The notes beneath the pieces are model-generated. The model ran no database searches. It saw only the letters and a list, made by a program, of their open reading frames with translations, and had not been told where the DNA came from. 64,000 nucleotides of DNA, from assembly GCF_015210005.1 (NCBI RefSeq), contig NZ_MU158698.1:3209273-3273272 (forward strand), given 5' to 3'. The translations under genes were made by a program, and so were the position numbers. Below are positions 1 through 9,615 of this stretch, in pieces. Position 1 is the stretch's first letter. Every line of letters begins with the position of its first letter. The DNA comes from Sphingobacterium hungaricum (lineage in GTDB: Bacteria > Bacteroidota > Bacteroidia > Sphingobacteriales > Sphingobacteriaceae).

Positions 1-987
1 CAAGCTGAAATGCAGGATGCTTTGCAATTTGTCGACTTGAATGATGTCGAACTGCTTGATTTATATAGCCTAAAAGAAACCTTGGAGCAAGGGCTCAAAG
101 ATTTAGAGGAAGAATACCACGAAGAAAAGAAACGTGCGATCGACCTAGAAAGTAATATCCTCGATTTCAGAAAAGAAAAGGATGCTTTAGCTGAGGAAAC
201 CGAACTCTTGCGTGATGAGAAAACGAACTTAAAAATCGAGCTTAATGCACTGAAAGAACGCCTATCTGTAGAATTTTCGCTGGATATCGAAGTGTTGCTG
301 ACGGAAATGGAAGAAGAACTGACTGGTGATTTCCAACAGATTAAAGCAGAATGCGATGCACTCAAGCGCAGGCTAGATGAATTCGGAAACATCAATCCGA
401 TGGCCAAAGAGGCTTATGATGAAATTCTCGAACGCTTCAACTTTATCCAAAAGGAAAAAGACGACCTGATCAGTGCGAAGAACTCCCTGCTGACCACCAT
501 TCAAGAAATTGACGAAACAGCCAACCACAAGTTCATGGAATCGTTTAATATTGTTCGCACAAATTTTATTGAGGTATTTAGGTCTTTATTTAATGAGGAA
601 GACAGCTGCGATATTATCCTGAGCGATCCTAAAAACCCTTTGGAATCCGATATCGATATTATGGCGAGGCCAAAAGGAAAGCGTCCTTTATCGATCAATC
701 AGCTTTCTGGTGGTGAGAAAACATTGACATCCACTGCCCTATTATTTTCTTTGTACCTACTGAAGCCAGCGCCATTCTGTATCTTCGATGAAGTCGATGC
801 ACCCTTGGACGACACCAACATCGATAAGTTCAACAACATTATCCGCAAATTCTCTGGCCAATCTCAATTTATTGTGGTGTCCCATAACAAACGCACAATT
901 GCCAGCACTGATATCATCTACGGAGTCACCATGGTCGAACAAGGCGTGTCGCGTGTAGTTGCTGTGGATCTAAGAGATGTCGCTTAA
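1..987 (+). CDS. smc: Chromosome segregation ATPase SMC, C-terminal part (5' end outside window)
   Basis: The gene enters the window already open, so this is only the last ~328 residues of a protein that is normally about 1,180 long. The first ~85 residues are charged coiled coil, followed by the globular C-terminal half of the ABC-type head. The head shows the ABC signature LSGGE (near 703-717), Walker B followed by the D-loop (CIFDEVDAPLDD, near 778-813) and the H-switch VVSHNK (near 880-897). SMC forms ring complexes with kleisin/ScpB partners and organises the chromosome. The stop overlaps the convergent deacetylase stop by 4 bp. The family call is secure; the N-terminal ATP-binding half cannot be seen. 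Confidence 0.96.
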   Translation, partial: QAEMQDALQFVDLNDVELLDLYSLKETLEQGLKDLEEEYHEEKKRAIDLESNILDFRKEKDALAEETELLRDEKTNLKIELNALKERLSVEFSLDIEVLLTEMEEELTGDFQQIKAECDALKRRLDEFGNINPMAKEAYDEILERFNFIQKEKDDLISAKNSLLTTIQEIDETANHKFMESFNIVRTNFIEVFRSLFNEEDSCDIILSDPKNPLESDIDIMARPKGKRPLSINQLSGGEKTLTSTALLFSLYLLKPAPFCIFDEVDAPLDDTNIDKFNNIIRKFSGQSQFIVVSHNKRTIASTDIIYGVTMVEQGVSRVVAVDLRDVA

Positions 988-1961
988 TACTTGAACGGAT
1001 AATCCCGCATAAATTCAAACGTATAATCTTTATGCTGCTGCAAACTATCCAGCAAAGCACTAAGCTGTTTCTGTCCTAATTTATTTTGGAACATATCATC
1101 ATGCATCAACAGAACAACGTTATTTGGGAATAACGAACTCTTATTATTCATATAATTCTTAATGCGCGTATACACTTGGTCAACAGTCTGAACAGGTTTT
1201 CCGGTCACGCCATTAATGCGCCATTCCACATCCCATCCATAGATTTTATAACCATGGCTATAAAGCATATCTGCAGTAGAACCGCCAGTCGAAAGGTCAA
1301 CACGTCGTATATCATCAAAATACCAGATATTACGTCCCGGCATGCGGACAATCTTATACTTCAATTCTAAATCCTTCTCATTGCGGTCGAAATCCTCAAA
1401 AGCGCTCTGTGGATTGCTGTAGAAAAACTGAAACCGATTATTTGCATGGGTAAAGCTATGGTTATAGCAGTCAACCAACGGATTGTTATAATAAATCTGG
1501 TAAGATTTATTCAAATGCTTACTCATGTGTGCATGTTTGCCAATCAAAAATGCATTTATTTTTATATTTCTAGCCGTGATAATTGAATCGATTGCTCGGC
1601 TTCCGATCAAAGGGCCGTCGTCAAATGTCAAATAAATATGTTTTGGCTTAGTATCCAATACCCGTCGCAACGAATCAGTTATTTTCCGATTAGTTAAAAC
1701 CAGAGGCTTTTTCGGCACCGTATCCTTAACCGCAACGATACGTAGCGAATCTGAATCTTTTGGAAGGATCGGCAGTGCATCTAACGCAGAATCAATAGTC
1801 AAAGGGTCAATAACAACAACAGGCTGCTCTGTTGGAGTATCGATTTCATTACTCGTTTTAGTTTGCTTATTTGTAGTGGTTTGTGGTTGACATGAAACAA
1901 ATATGAAAAGAAAAACTATACACTTGGTGAGTATTCTGCACTGATTATGACTGCTGCCCAT
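984..1961 (-). CDS. Polysaccharide deacetylase family lipoprotein (NodB homology domain)
   Basis: The 325-residue protein has a lipoprotein signal ending FIFVSC (Cys24), then a low-complexity Thr/Pro linker to about residue 100, then a NodB-type domain. Visible motifs are TFDDGP (catalytic Asp and metal Asp), HSFTH (the two metal-binding His), RMPG (motif 3) and VLLMHD (motif 5). The family removes N- or O-acetyl groups from cell-wall or envelope polysaccharide using a divalent metal. The protein is probably anchored in the outer or inner membrane facing the periplasm. The substrate (peptidoglycan, poly-GlcNAc or other) cannot be read from sequence. It is convergent with smc and has no obvious operon partner. 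Confidence 0.88.
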   Translation of the reverse strand: MGSSHNQCRILTKCIVFLFIFVSCQPQTTTNKQTKTSNEIDTPTEQPVVVIDPLTIDSALDALPILPKDSDSLRIVAVKDTVPKKPLVLTNRKITDSLRRVLDTKPKHIYLTFDDGPLIGSRAIDSIITARNIKINAFLIGKHAHMSKHLNKSYQIYYNNPLVDCYNHSFTHANNRFQFFYSNPQSAFEDFDRNEKDLELKYKIVRMPGRNIWYFDDIRRVDLSTGGSTADMLYSHGYKIYGWDVEWRINGVTGKPVQTVDQVYTRIKNYMNNKSSLFPNNVVLLMHDDMFQNKLGQKQLSALLDSLQQHKDYTFEFMRDYPFKY

Positions 1962-2111
1962 TTGAAATAAAAATCCCTAATTAATTTCTGCAAAAATAGG
2001 TAATAATTTAACAAAACAAGTTAAAGTTTTTAATTTGTTTTTAAAAAGAAAGAGAGCACACGAATAGGCGTGCACCCTCTTGCTAGTAATGATTTAGGCT
2101 CTACAAACTTT

Positions 2112-2519
2112 CTACTTTTTCTTGCTTTTCTTTGTGTTTTTCTTTTTGTCTTTTATGCTAACTTGACTGCGGTCTTTCGCGTATTTTGAATACTTTGCTT
2201 TGTCCGACGCATGGCTATTCCAAGGATTTTTATTGTTCATGACAACTTTGTAAGTTTTGTTCATGTCCACATTCGCATAGCGGCTCGGTAATTTGGACTT
2301 GTGCACCCAGGCATTATTTTCCCAATATACGTAGCGCTTATTGACAACGTCGAAATAAACATCGATCTCAGGCAAATAATAATACTCCACATAATCATAA
2401 CCTGAAGGCCCCCAATCTGGCTGAATATTCAAGTTGACACTCACTGCTACTTGCGCCTTTGCTGGCGTCACGAAGGAGATTATACCTAGTATAATTCCCA
2501 AATAAATCATTTTTTTCAT
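2112..2519 (-). CDS. Small exported basic protein of unknown function
   Basis: The reading frame is open to 2639, but the internal ATG at 2519 starts a classical signal peptide (MKKMIYLGIILGIISF... ending at TPAKAQ), so this start is preferred. The mature part (~110 residues) is rich in Tyr and Trp with alternating strands (YVEYYYLPEIDVYFDV, RYVYWENNAWV). It ends in a strongly basic Lys-rich tail that could bind nucleic acid or an anionic polymer. I do not recognise a named domain. The strand pattern resembles small conserved Bacteroidetes periplasmic proteins. It is monocistronic, with about 450 bp of empty DNA upstream. Confidence 0.7.
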   Translation of the reverse strand: MKKMIYLGIILGIISFVTPAKAQVAVSVNLNIQPDWGPSGYDYVEYYYLPEIDVYFDVVNKRYVYWENNAWVHKSKLPSRYANVDMNKTYKVVMNNKNPWNSHASDKAKYSKYAKDRSQVSIKDKKKNTKKSKKK

Positions 2520-2973
2520 CTTTAGCTTTATTGTAGATGGTACTTTAGTGTAGCATCTTGTCGTAAAGACTTGCCCTCCATAGAAAAGGATTAATCGGCA
2601 AGACACTGCAAAATCGTAACAAATTAAATACCAAAACACCCGAAAAACAACACATTAAACAACTGATTATCAATATTTAACCTAAGATTTAGTTTTGTTG
2701 ATTTTATCAATAAAAAACTAACCAATAGTTCTAAACAATTCGTAAAGCGAAATCCAAATCGGAATAAAAATGTATGTCAAAATGTATATTTTTTGATTCG
2801 ATAAAGAAAAATAAATGGATGATGTATTTTCTCGTAGCTAGTTTAGGACAATGTGGCTTTCGCATAGCTCCAGAAATAAGGTATCTTAGTCGTGTGGGGG
2901 AAATAATGAAATCATAAATATAGGATAAATCAATGGCTTGATAAAAGCAATGATCTACTAAAATAGAAGAAAT
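2520..2973. other. Intergenic region without a recognisable gene
   Basis: This AT-rich stretch separates the divergent small exported protein and GNAT genes. No open frame of convincing quality, RNA gene or repeat was seen. It presumably holds the two divergent promoters. No perfect TAnnTTTG element at a suitable distance was found by eye. Confidence 0.5.
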
Positions 2974-3438
2974 ATGAGTTTAACATTTAAAATTGCCGAA
3001 ATAGAACAGGTATCCGAGATTGTACGATTATTAGCTGAAGATAAGTTAGGCAAGCAGCGGGAGAATTATACGGAACCCCTGCCCGACGTGTATATAAATG
3101 CCTTTCGAGCAATTTCGCAAGACCCAAATCAAGAACTGATTGTTGTGTTCAATGCCGAGAATGAACTCGTCGGAACATTGCAGCTTAGTTTTCTTCAATA
3201 CCTGACTTACCAAGGCGGACTGAGAGCACAGATTGAGGCAGTTCGCATTCGAGAACAAGACCGTGGTAAAGGATCTGGAACTTTATTCTTCGAATGGGCG
3301 ATTGATAGAGCTAAAGAAAGAGGTGCGCATCTCATTCAATTAACGACAGACAAACAGCGGCCAGAAGCCTTAGCATTTTATAAGAAATTAGGTTTTACCA
3401 ATTCCCATGAAGGAATGAAGATGCAGCTAAAAGCCTGA
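2974..3438 (+). CDS. GNAT family N-acetyltransferase
   Basis: The 154-residue protein is a single GNAT domain. The acetyl-CoA pyrophosphate-binding loop is visible as RIREQDRGKGSGTLFFEWA (the R/Q-x-x-G-x-G/A motif A, residues ~92-110). It is followed by the motif B end LTTDKQRPEALAFYKKLGF, typical of the FYxxxGF ending. Such enzymes transfer acetyl from acetyl-CoA to an amine; the acceptor is unknown. Length is normal for the family. The gene stands alone on its strand, followed by the oppositely oriented tRNA-Thr. Confidence 0.9.
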   Translation: MSLTFKIAEIEQVSEIVRLLAEDKLGKQRENYTEPLPDVYINAFRAISQDPNQELIVVFNAENELVGTLQLSFLQYLTYQGGLRAQIEAVRIREQDRGKGSGTLFFEWAIDRAKERGAHLIQLTTDKQRPEALAFYKKLGFTNSHEGMKMQLKA

Positions 3439-3509
3439 ACAAGCTGATTCTCTTTCCAAAAGAAATCAAATCGTTAAACTAAAAAGTTAATGGGGAATAG
3501 CATATTTTG

Positions 3510-3582
<73 letters not shown>

Positions 3583-3837
3583 TTTTTGAGAGCCACAAAT
3601 ATCTGATTATTGATAAATAATTCAAAATATATTTGAAAATAAATTAACGCTGACAATTCTTACCCTAATTACCAGGGATTTAGCTAAATTTAGTTTAGAA
3701 AACTTACCGTAAGTGCAATATTGTCAGGTGAATACAAAAGTATAAGACAAAATTTCATGTTAACAGATTCAAAACCGAAAGGGCATATAAATTGTTATTC
3801 ATATAGGGTAAATACAAATCTAACATAACACATAAAA

Positions 3838-6456
3838 ATGAATTTTAACAACTATACAATTAAAGCTCAAGAGGCTATACAAAAAGCCTCGGAAATAGCT
3901 GTTGGAAATCAGCAACAAGCTATTGAAACTGGCCATATATTAAAAGCATTGCTCACTGTCGATGAAAATGTAACCAATCATTTACTGAAGAAACTAAATG
4001 CGAATGTCAATTACATTTCTTCCGAAGTGGATAAAATCATCGAATCATATCCAAAAGTTAGCGGAAGCAATGTGTACCTAAGCAACACGGCCTCTTCTGT
4101 TCTTCAAAAAGCACAGTCTTATCTAAAAGAATTCAATGATGAGTTCGTATCCATTGAACATATTCTAATAGGGCTTTTAAGTGCAAACGATAAGGTTTCA
4201 AATTTATTAAAAGACCAAGGGGTAAATGAAAAGGACCTTAAAAAGGCCATCAAAGAATTGCGTGGCAATACACGCGTGACCGATCAGAATGCAGAAGCAA
4301 CATACAATGCCTTAGGGAAATATGCGCGTAATCTCAACGAATATGCAGAATCTGGGAAACTGGATCCCGTAATTGGCCGTGATGAAGAAATCCGCCGCGT
4401 AATGCAGATCCTATCAAGGAGAACAAAGAACAACCCAATTTTAGTGGGTGAACCTGGTGTTGGTAAAACGGCAATTGCGGAAGGAATTGCGCATCGCATT
4501 ATCCAAGGGGATGCACCCGAAAACTTAAAAACCAAAACGGTGTTCTCGCTCGATATGGGTTCTTTGATCGCTGGTGCAAAATACAAAGGCGAATTTGAAG
4601 AACGTTTGAAAGCAGTCGTTAAAGAAGTTTCAGACAGTAACGGAGAAATCATTCTCTTTATCGATGAAATCCACACCTTGGTGGGCGCTGGTGGCGGTGA
4701 AGGTGCAATGGATGCAGCGAATATTCTTAAGCCTGCTCTGGCGAGAGGAGAATTGCGCGCGATCGGTGCAACGACCTTAAATGAATACCAAAAGTATTTT
4801 GAAAAAGACAAAGCGTTGGAACGTCGTTTCCAGAAAGTCATGGTCGAAGAACCGGATACGCAAGATGCGATCTCAATTTTAAGGGGATTGAAAGAGCGTT
4901 ACGAAACACACCATAAGGTGCGTATACTTGACGAGGCGATTATTGCAGCAGTGGAATTGTCACAGCGCTACATTACCGACCGTTTCTTGCCGGACAAAGC
5001 AATTGACTTAATCGACGAGTCGGCTTCTAAATTACGTTTGGAAATGGATTCCGTGCCCGAAGCTGTCGACGAATTGGACCGCCGCATTATGCAGCTTGAA
5101 ATTGAGCGCGAAGCAATCAAACGGGAAAATGACGATAAGAAGGTCGCTGAGCTATCAGAAACCATTGCGAATCTATCTGCTGAACGGGATTCCTTAAAAG
5201 CAGCTTGGCAATCGGAAAAAAGCTTAGTTGATCAGGTCAATCAAGAGATTGAGAATATAGAAAACTTCAAATTGGAAGCCGATCAGGCCGAACGTGCCGG
5301 AGATTATGGCCGCGTAGCGGAATTGCGCTATGGTAAAATCAAGGAAGCGCAAGATCAGGTCGACAAGCTGAAAGCTGAATTGGCAGAGAAGCAATCTGGC
5401 AGCCGCATGCTGAAAGAAGAAGTGACTTCCGAAGACATTGCCGATGTTGTTTCGCGATGGACAGGCATTCCAGTGAATAAAATGATTCAGTCTGAGCGTT
5501 CCAAATTATTGAATCTCGAAGGCGAATTGCACAAACGTGTTGCCGGACAAGATGAAGCGATTGAAGCCATTTCAGATGCGATCCGCCGTTCGAGAGCCGG
5601 TTTAAATGATGCTAAAAAACCGATCGGCTCGTTTATCTTTTTAGGAACTACGGGTGTTGGTAAAACGGAATTGGCGAAAGCGTTGGCTGATTACTTATTT
5701 GACGACGAACAGGCCTTGGTACGGATTGATATGTCGGAATACCAAGAACGCCACGCGGTATCGCGTTTAATCGGTGCGCCTCCAGGTTATGTGGGTTATG
5801 ATGAAGGCGGTCAACTGACGGAAGCCGTCCGACGCAGACCGTATTCGGTAGTGCTGTTAGACGAAATCGAAAAAGCGCATCCGGATGTATTCAATATTCT
5901 GTTGCAGGTTTTGGATGATGGACATTTGACCGATAACAAAGGTCGTGTGGTGAATTTCAAAAACACGATCATCATCATGACCTCGAATCTAGGCTCGCAC
6001 ATTATCCAAGAGAATTTCGCAACGCTAAATGACGATAATCGTGATGAAGTCATTGCGAAAACCAAAGATGAAGTTTTCGAAGTCTTGCAAAAATCTATCC
6101 GTCCAGAATTCCTAAACAGAATTGACGAAGTCATTATGTTTACGCCATTAAGCAGGGATGAAATCGGTTCGATTGTACGCATGCAATTTACGCGCGTACA
6201 GAAACAGCTGGCTGAGCAGAATATCTTCTTAACCGCAACGGATGATGCATTGGATTGGTTAGCACAATTAGGTTATGACCCGATTTACGGAGCTAGACCT
6301 CTAAAACGTGTTATCCAGAAACGGATCTTAAATGAACTTTCCAAAGAGATTATCTCTGGAAAAATCACCAGCGACTCCATCATCCAATTGGATGTATTCG
6401 ACGGACAGTTTGTGTTCCTCAATAAAAATGAAGAAGTCACTGAAGACTCCAAATAA
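3838..6456 (+). CDS. clpB: ATP-dependent disaggregase ClpB
   Basis: At 872 residues this is full-length ClpB/Hsp104. It has an N-terminal double Clp-N repeat (1-145), NBD1 with Walker A GEPGVGKTAIAEG and Walker B IILFIDEIHTL, a coiled-coil middle domain (~405-530), NBD2 with Walker A GTTGVGKTELAKA, sensor-2 GARPLKR and a C-terminal small domain. The middle domain distinguishes ClpB from ClpA/ClpC. With DnaK it pulls polypeptides out of aggregates by threading them through the hexamer pore (the pore loops AKYKGEFEER and GYVGYDEGG are visible). It is followed immediately by a good terminator. I see no CIRCE or HAIR operator upstream. Confidence 0.98.
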   Translation: MNFNNYTIKAQEAIQKASEIAVGNQQQAIETGHILKALLTVDENVTNHLLKKLNANVNYISSEVDKIIESYPKVSGSNVYLSNTASSVLQKAQSYLKEFNDEFVSIEHILIGLLSANDKVSNLLKDQGVNEKDLKKAIKELRGNTRVTDQNAEATYNALGKYARNLNEYAESGKLDPVIGRDEEIRRVMQILSRRTKNNPILVGEPGVGKTAIAEGIAHRIIQGDAPENLKTKTVFSLDMGSLIAGAKYKGEFEERLKAVVKEVSDSNGEIILFIDEIHTLVGAGGGEGAMDAANILKPALARGELRAIGATTLNEYQKYFEKDKALERRFQKVMVEEPDTQDAISILRGLKERYETHHKVRILDEAIIAAVELSQRYITDRFLPDKAIDLIDESASKLRLEMDSVPEAVDELDRRIMQLEIEREAIKRENDDKKVAELSETIANLSAERDSLKAAWQSEKSLVDQVNQEIENIENFKLEADQAERAGDYGRVAELRYGKIKEAQDQVDKLKAELAEKQSGSRMLKEEVTSEDIADVVSRWTGIPVNKMIQSERSKLLNLEGELHKRVAGQDEAIEAISDAIRRSRAGLNDAKKPIGSFIFLGTTGVGKTELAKALADYLFDDEQALVRIDMSEYQERHAVSRLIGAPPGYVGYDEGGQLTEAVRRRPYSVVLLDEIEKAHPDVFNILLQVLDDGHLTDNKGRVVNFKNTIIIMTSNLGSHIIQENFATLNDDNRDEVIAKTKDEVFEVLQKSIRPEFLNRIDEVIMFTPLSRDEIGSIVRMQFTRVQKQLAEQNIFLTATDDALDWLAQLGYDPIYGARPLKRVIQKRILNELSKEIISGKITSDSIIQLDVFDGQFVFLNKNEEVTEDSK

Positions 6457-6475
6457 TAATTTTAATTTTTCAGAA

Positions 6476-6506
6476 AACAGCCAGCGCAATCGCTGGCTGT
6501 TTTGTT
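6476..6506 (+). terminator. Rho-independent terminator of clpB
   Basis: AACAGCCAGCG, a 4-nt loop, then CGCTGGCTGTT makes a perfect 11-bp stem followed by a T-rich tract. It begins 20 bp after the clpB stop. Confidence 0.9.
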
Positions 6507-6539
6507 TTGCTTTGCAAAGTAAAAAGGAAGAAAGACTTA

Positions 6540-6584
6540 CAGTAGTTAGTAGTTAGTATATAGTAGTTAGTATATAGTATTTAG
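6540..6584. repeat. Short tandem repeat of TAGTTAGTATA-type units
   Basis: The units agtagttagt/tatatagtagttagt recur about four times. A 20-nt inverted copy lies at 10807-10829, between hmgA and hppD. It looks like a simple-sequence intergenic repeat rather than a protein-binding site. Confidence 0.6.
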
Positions 6585-7324
6585 ACCTGCCTTCCGCAAT
6601 AGTTCCCCCTTTGGTGATTAGGAGGATTTAACTCCGCGAGACTTTGCGCCTCCTCCGCGAAACTCTGTGGTTAACCTTTCTAAAATAAAAGGACCACAGA
6701 AACCACGGAGAAGGCACAAAAGACACAGAGAAAAAGTAAAAAGTAACAAATGTCGAATGATTGCTTTCCGAAATAGTTACCCCTTCTGGGGGTTAGGGGG
6801 ATTTACCTCCGCGAAACTTTGCGCCTCCTCTGCGAAACTCTGTGGTTAACCTTTCTAAAATAAAAGGACCACGAAAAAATTCAAAAGTAAAAATTCAAAA
6901 GTAAAAAAAGTAAAAAGCCTGCTTTCCGCAATAGTTCCCCCTTTGGGGGTTAGGGGGATTTAACTCCGCGAAACTCAGCGCCTTCTCTGCGAAACTCTGT
7001 GGTTTACCTTTCCAAGTCAAAAGACCGCAGAAAACACAGAGAAGGCACAAAAGACACTGAGAAAAATTCAAAAGTAAAAAATGTAGAAAGATTGCTTTTC
7101 GCAATAGTTCCCCCTTCGGGGCTTAGGGGGATTTAACTCCGCGAAACTCAGCGCCTTCTCTGCGAAACTCCGCGGTTAACCTTTCCAAAATAAAAAGACC
7201 ACGGAAACCACGGAGAAGGCGCAAAAGAAACTGAGAAAAAGTAAAAATTAAAAAGTAAAAAGTAAAAAATGTCGAAAGATTGCTTTCCCCAATAGTTCCC
7301 CCTTTGGGGGTTAGGGGGATACCC
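6585..7324. repeat. Array of ~160-bp imperfect palindromic repeats (4 copies plus a partial fifth)
   Basis: Each unit has three parts in order. First comes a short hairpin motif (GTTCCCCCTTTGGGGGTTAG-like). Then a left arm runs TCCGCGAAACT...GCGCCT..CTGCGAAACTC..GGTTAACC. Then comes a right arm that is its degenerate reverse complement (ACCACAGAAACCACGGAGAAGGC.CAAA). Units are spaced by GTAAAAATTCAAAAGTAAAA tracts. Approximate copies are 6587-6745, 6762-6880 (right arm truncated), 6918-7075, 7090-7245 and 7279-7324 (hairpin motif only). It fills the gap between clpB and the flavin-reductase-like gene and abuts that gene's stop codon. Open frames inside it are by-products of the repeat. Confidence 0.85.
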
Positions 7325-8179
7325 CTAAACCGTTCTCAATAGGACACGCCAAGCTTCAAAAACTTTACCCTCATTAAGATATGCCGCAGCAACTTGATGG
7401 ATTTTATCCACATCCGACTCCTTGCAACAGTTTACATTGGGAAGAATTTCTTCCACAGCCGGAATACGCTCCACATTCGCTAGCATAGCCAATTGATTTC
7501 CAGTAAGTATAGATGACTTCCGAATACTTTCGGGCAATTGGTCTACCCCTATTCCTAAATTGCGCAAAGGCTTTGGCACTTCGAAAAGATTTTCTTGTGT
7601 AACCCGGCAATACCAATCGCCACCCAATCGAGCAACCAAATCTAGTTTGTGCTGTTCGATGGTATTCGTCGAAGACAAATACTCATCCTGCACATGCATG
7701 CAAAGGATTTCCGCCAAGACTAAATTTCCTGCGCCAGGAAGATTGCTTAGTGGAATGACTTGATTGACCTTACACTCAAGCTGTACCGGAGATTCCGCAA
7801 CACGTGGAGGTTTGACCAAGGTCGAAGCTATTGGCGTCAAGCCAGATTTCTCAAACTCATTAATGCCTTTTGCATATTCCGTACTCGCTAACGATTGCTG
7901 TTGGACGATGGCATAGTTCACCAAATTGATAACCACCTCAGGAACTTCTTGTATATTTTCAAGCGTATGTTTGGTCGAACCATCGCGCATGCGTCGCAAA
8001 GGCGAGAATACGCATATTGCTGGATTATGCGACATCAAGTTAAAATAGCTAAACGGACTTAGATTGACTTGCCCTTCCCTGTCAATTGTACTGGCAAAGC
8101 AAATTGGCCGAGGTGCAATTGCATATTTTATTAGGTTATCAAAGATTGCCGAATCGTCTTGCGCTGTAAATGTTGCCAT
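7325..8179 (-). CDS. Flavin reductase-like (FMN-binding split-barrel) protein of the tyrosine cluster
   Basis: The 284-residue protein has the flavin reductase/split-barrel fold in its first ~190 residues. The start is typical (AIAPRPICFASTIDREG), then NLSPFSYFNLMSHNPAICVFSP, the FMN-contact region of the family. About 90 further residues end ...VAAYLNEGKVFEAWRVLLR. The family binds FMN and reduces flavin or uses it for NAD(P)H-dependent chemistry. Its role here is unknown. It lies 57 bp downstream of fumarylacetoacetase on the same strand, so co-transcription and a part in aromatic degradation are inferred. It occupies the place where a maleylacetoacetate isomerase might be expected, though it is not homologous to one. 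Confidence 0.82.
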   Translation of the reverse strand: MATFTAQDDSAIFDNLIKYAIAPRPICFASTIDREGQVNLSPFSYFNLMSHNPAICVFSPLRRMRDGSTKHTLENIQEVPEVVINLVNYAIVQQQSLASTEYAKGINEFEKSGLTPIASTLVKPPRVAESPVQLECKVNQVIPLSNLPGAGNLVLAEILCMHVQDEYLSSTNTIEQHKLDLVARLGGDWYCRVTQENLFEVPKPLRNLGIGVDQLPESIRKSSILTGNQLAMLANVERIPAVEEILPNVNCCKESDVDKIHQVAAAYLNEGKVFEAWRVLLRTV

Positions 8180-8236
8180 CGAAAATTAATTAGTAAACGT
8201 ATGATTAAAATGCCTTCATCTTCTTCAAATGAAATT

Positions 8237-9217
8237 TTAGCTCTGCGACGAAACCAAAGAAACGGTATTGCTTAATGTCCCCAAACCTTCAACTTCCATT
8301 ACAACCTCATCGCCAGGCTGAAGCCATTGCTCTGCATAATTAGGGTCATTCAGCTTTCCTGTGCCATTTAATTCTAAAAAACAGCCTGTACCGACCGTCC
8401 CCGAACCAATCAAATCACCGGGAAATAAATCAACTCCGTCCGATGCACGTTCAATAATCTCTGCGAACGTCCAATGCATGCTCGCCAGATTTCCTGATGA
8501 TACTTCCACGCCGTTCACCGAACAGCGCATGGGCAAATCATAGCAAATTCCGACATGCCCTTCTGGAGCATCTACTTCGTAAGCCGTCAACTCATCTTTA
8601 GTTACCAAATAAGGGCCTATCGCGCTAGCAAAATCCTTTCCTTTTGCCGGTCCGAGATTTAATTTCATTTCATCCATTTGTATTTTTCGGGCGCTCAAAT
8701 CATTTAGAATCATAAAACCAGCAATGTATTCATCGGCTTTCGATGCCGGAATGTTTCTCCCTTTTTTATTGATGACTAGAGCGACCTCCAATTCAAAATC
8801 AAGCTTTTCAAAATGATGAGGTAAGCAGTCAATCCTTCCTGAACCGAATATCGCCCGATGATTGGAAAAGTAAAAAACTGGAAATAAATCGAATTCAGGA
8901 ATCATTTCCAACCCGCGGTTTCGGCGCGAAGTTTCCACATGTTGCCGAAAAGCATATGCATCGCGGAAGGAACCGGGATATGGAACAGGAGCTAACAAAG
9001 TCAGTTCCGATGCACCATGAGATGGATATACATTTTCATCTTGTTCCAACTTTTGCTGATACCCTGCCAATTGATTCATCGCTTCTTCTCCCTCTTTGAG
9101 AAATTCATCCATCGTCAATGGAAGCGATTCTGATAATTCTGAAGTCAGGTAATACCGTTCTTTATAAAAAAGGCCAAGCTGTTCGGCTTGATTAAACAAA
9201 CATGAAATTATGCGCAT
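8237..9217 (-). CDS. fahA: Fumarylacetoacetate hydrolase family protein (probable fumarylacetoacetase)
   Basis: The 326-residue protein has the C-terminal FAH catalytic fold. Metal ligands and core motifs are visible in FELEVALVINKKGRNI (ELE), FMILNDLSARKIQ (DxSAR), and GSGTVGTGCFLELN. The enzyme cleaves fumarylacetoacetate to fumarate and acetoacetate, the last step of tyrosine breakdown. It is shorter than the ~420-residue animal enzyme, as is usual for bacterial members. Divergent orientation to hmgA/hppD across a 398-bp gap and a downstream flavin-reductase-like gene place it firmly in the homogentisate pathway. Other FAH-family hydrolases share these motifs, so the substrate rests on context. 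Confidence 0.9.
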   Translation of the reverse strand: MRIISCLFNQAEQLGLFYKERYYLTSELSESLPLTMDEFLKEGEEAMNQLAGYQQKLEQDENVYPSHGASELTLLAPVPYPGSFRDAYAFRQHVETSRRNRGLEMIPEFDLFPVFYFSNHRAIFGSGRIDCLPHHFEKLDFELEVALVINKKGRNIPASKADEYIAGFMILNDLSARKIQMDEMKLNLGPAKGKDFASAIGPYLVTKDELTAYEVDAPEGHVGICYDLPMRCSVNGVEVSSGNLASMHWTFAEIIERASDGVDLFPGDLIGSGTVGTGCFLELNGTGKLNDPNYAEQWLQPGDEVVMEVEGLGTLSNTVSLVSSQS

Positions 9218-9615
9218 ATCGTCATTTTAAGAAATGATTACCATAAATTAGTCATAACAAATATAGGGATGATTTCAGATTCGCAATAGAATTTCTAAAA
9301 TAATGAAAAGTAATTTCATCAATATTTAGCGCACAGCAATTGATGAGATGAAACGATAAAAAAATCATCTTTGATTTTGAATTATAAAAATAAATACTGT
9401 AACTTTAATTAAATTATAAATTTAAACGTTCCCTATGTGCGTTCATGGAGTTTTTTTCCAACAATTATCTTTCGGCATGATTGCATTTACAAAAGCAATG
9501 ATTGCTGACCTCGTATTTGCGCAATACTAATTTTTTTATTTCGGGCTTTTTTATTTAAAGCAACTCCAATCTCCTACAATTTCTTGATTTTTTAACTGAC
9601 TTAATTTATTTTGTT
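9218..9615. other. Divergent promoter region of the tyrosine-degradation genes
   Basis: 398 bp of very AT-rich DNA lie between fahA and hmgA. Both divergent promoters and any operator must lie here. By eye I found no perfect TAnnTTTG box, no clear long inverted repeat and no open frame. Confidence 0.5.

Noticed and set aside
4284..6182. Long minus-strand open frames opposite clpB
   Set aside because: They are antisense shadows of a highly conserved gene and show no family features or start context.
6667..7104. Small open frames inside the palindromic array
   Set aside because: Both encode parts of the repeat itself, on both strands, with no signals of real coding.
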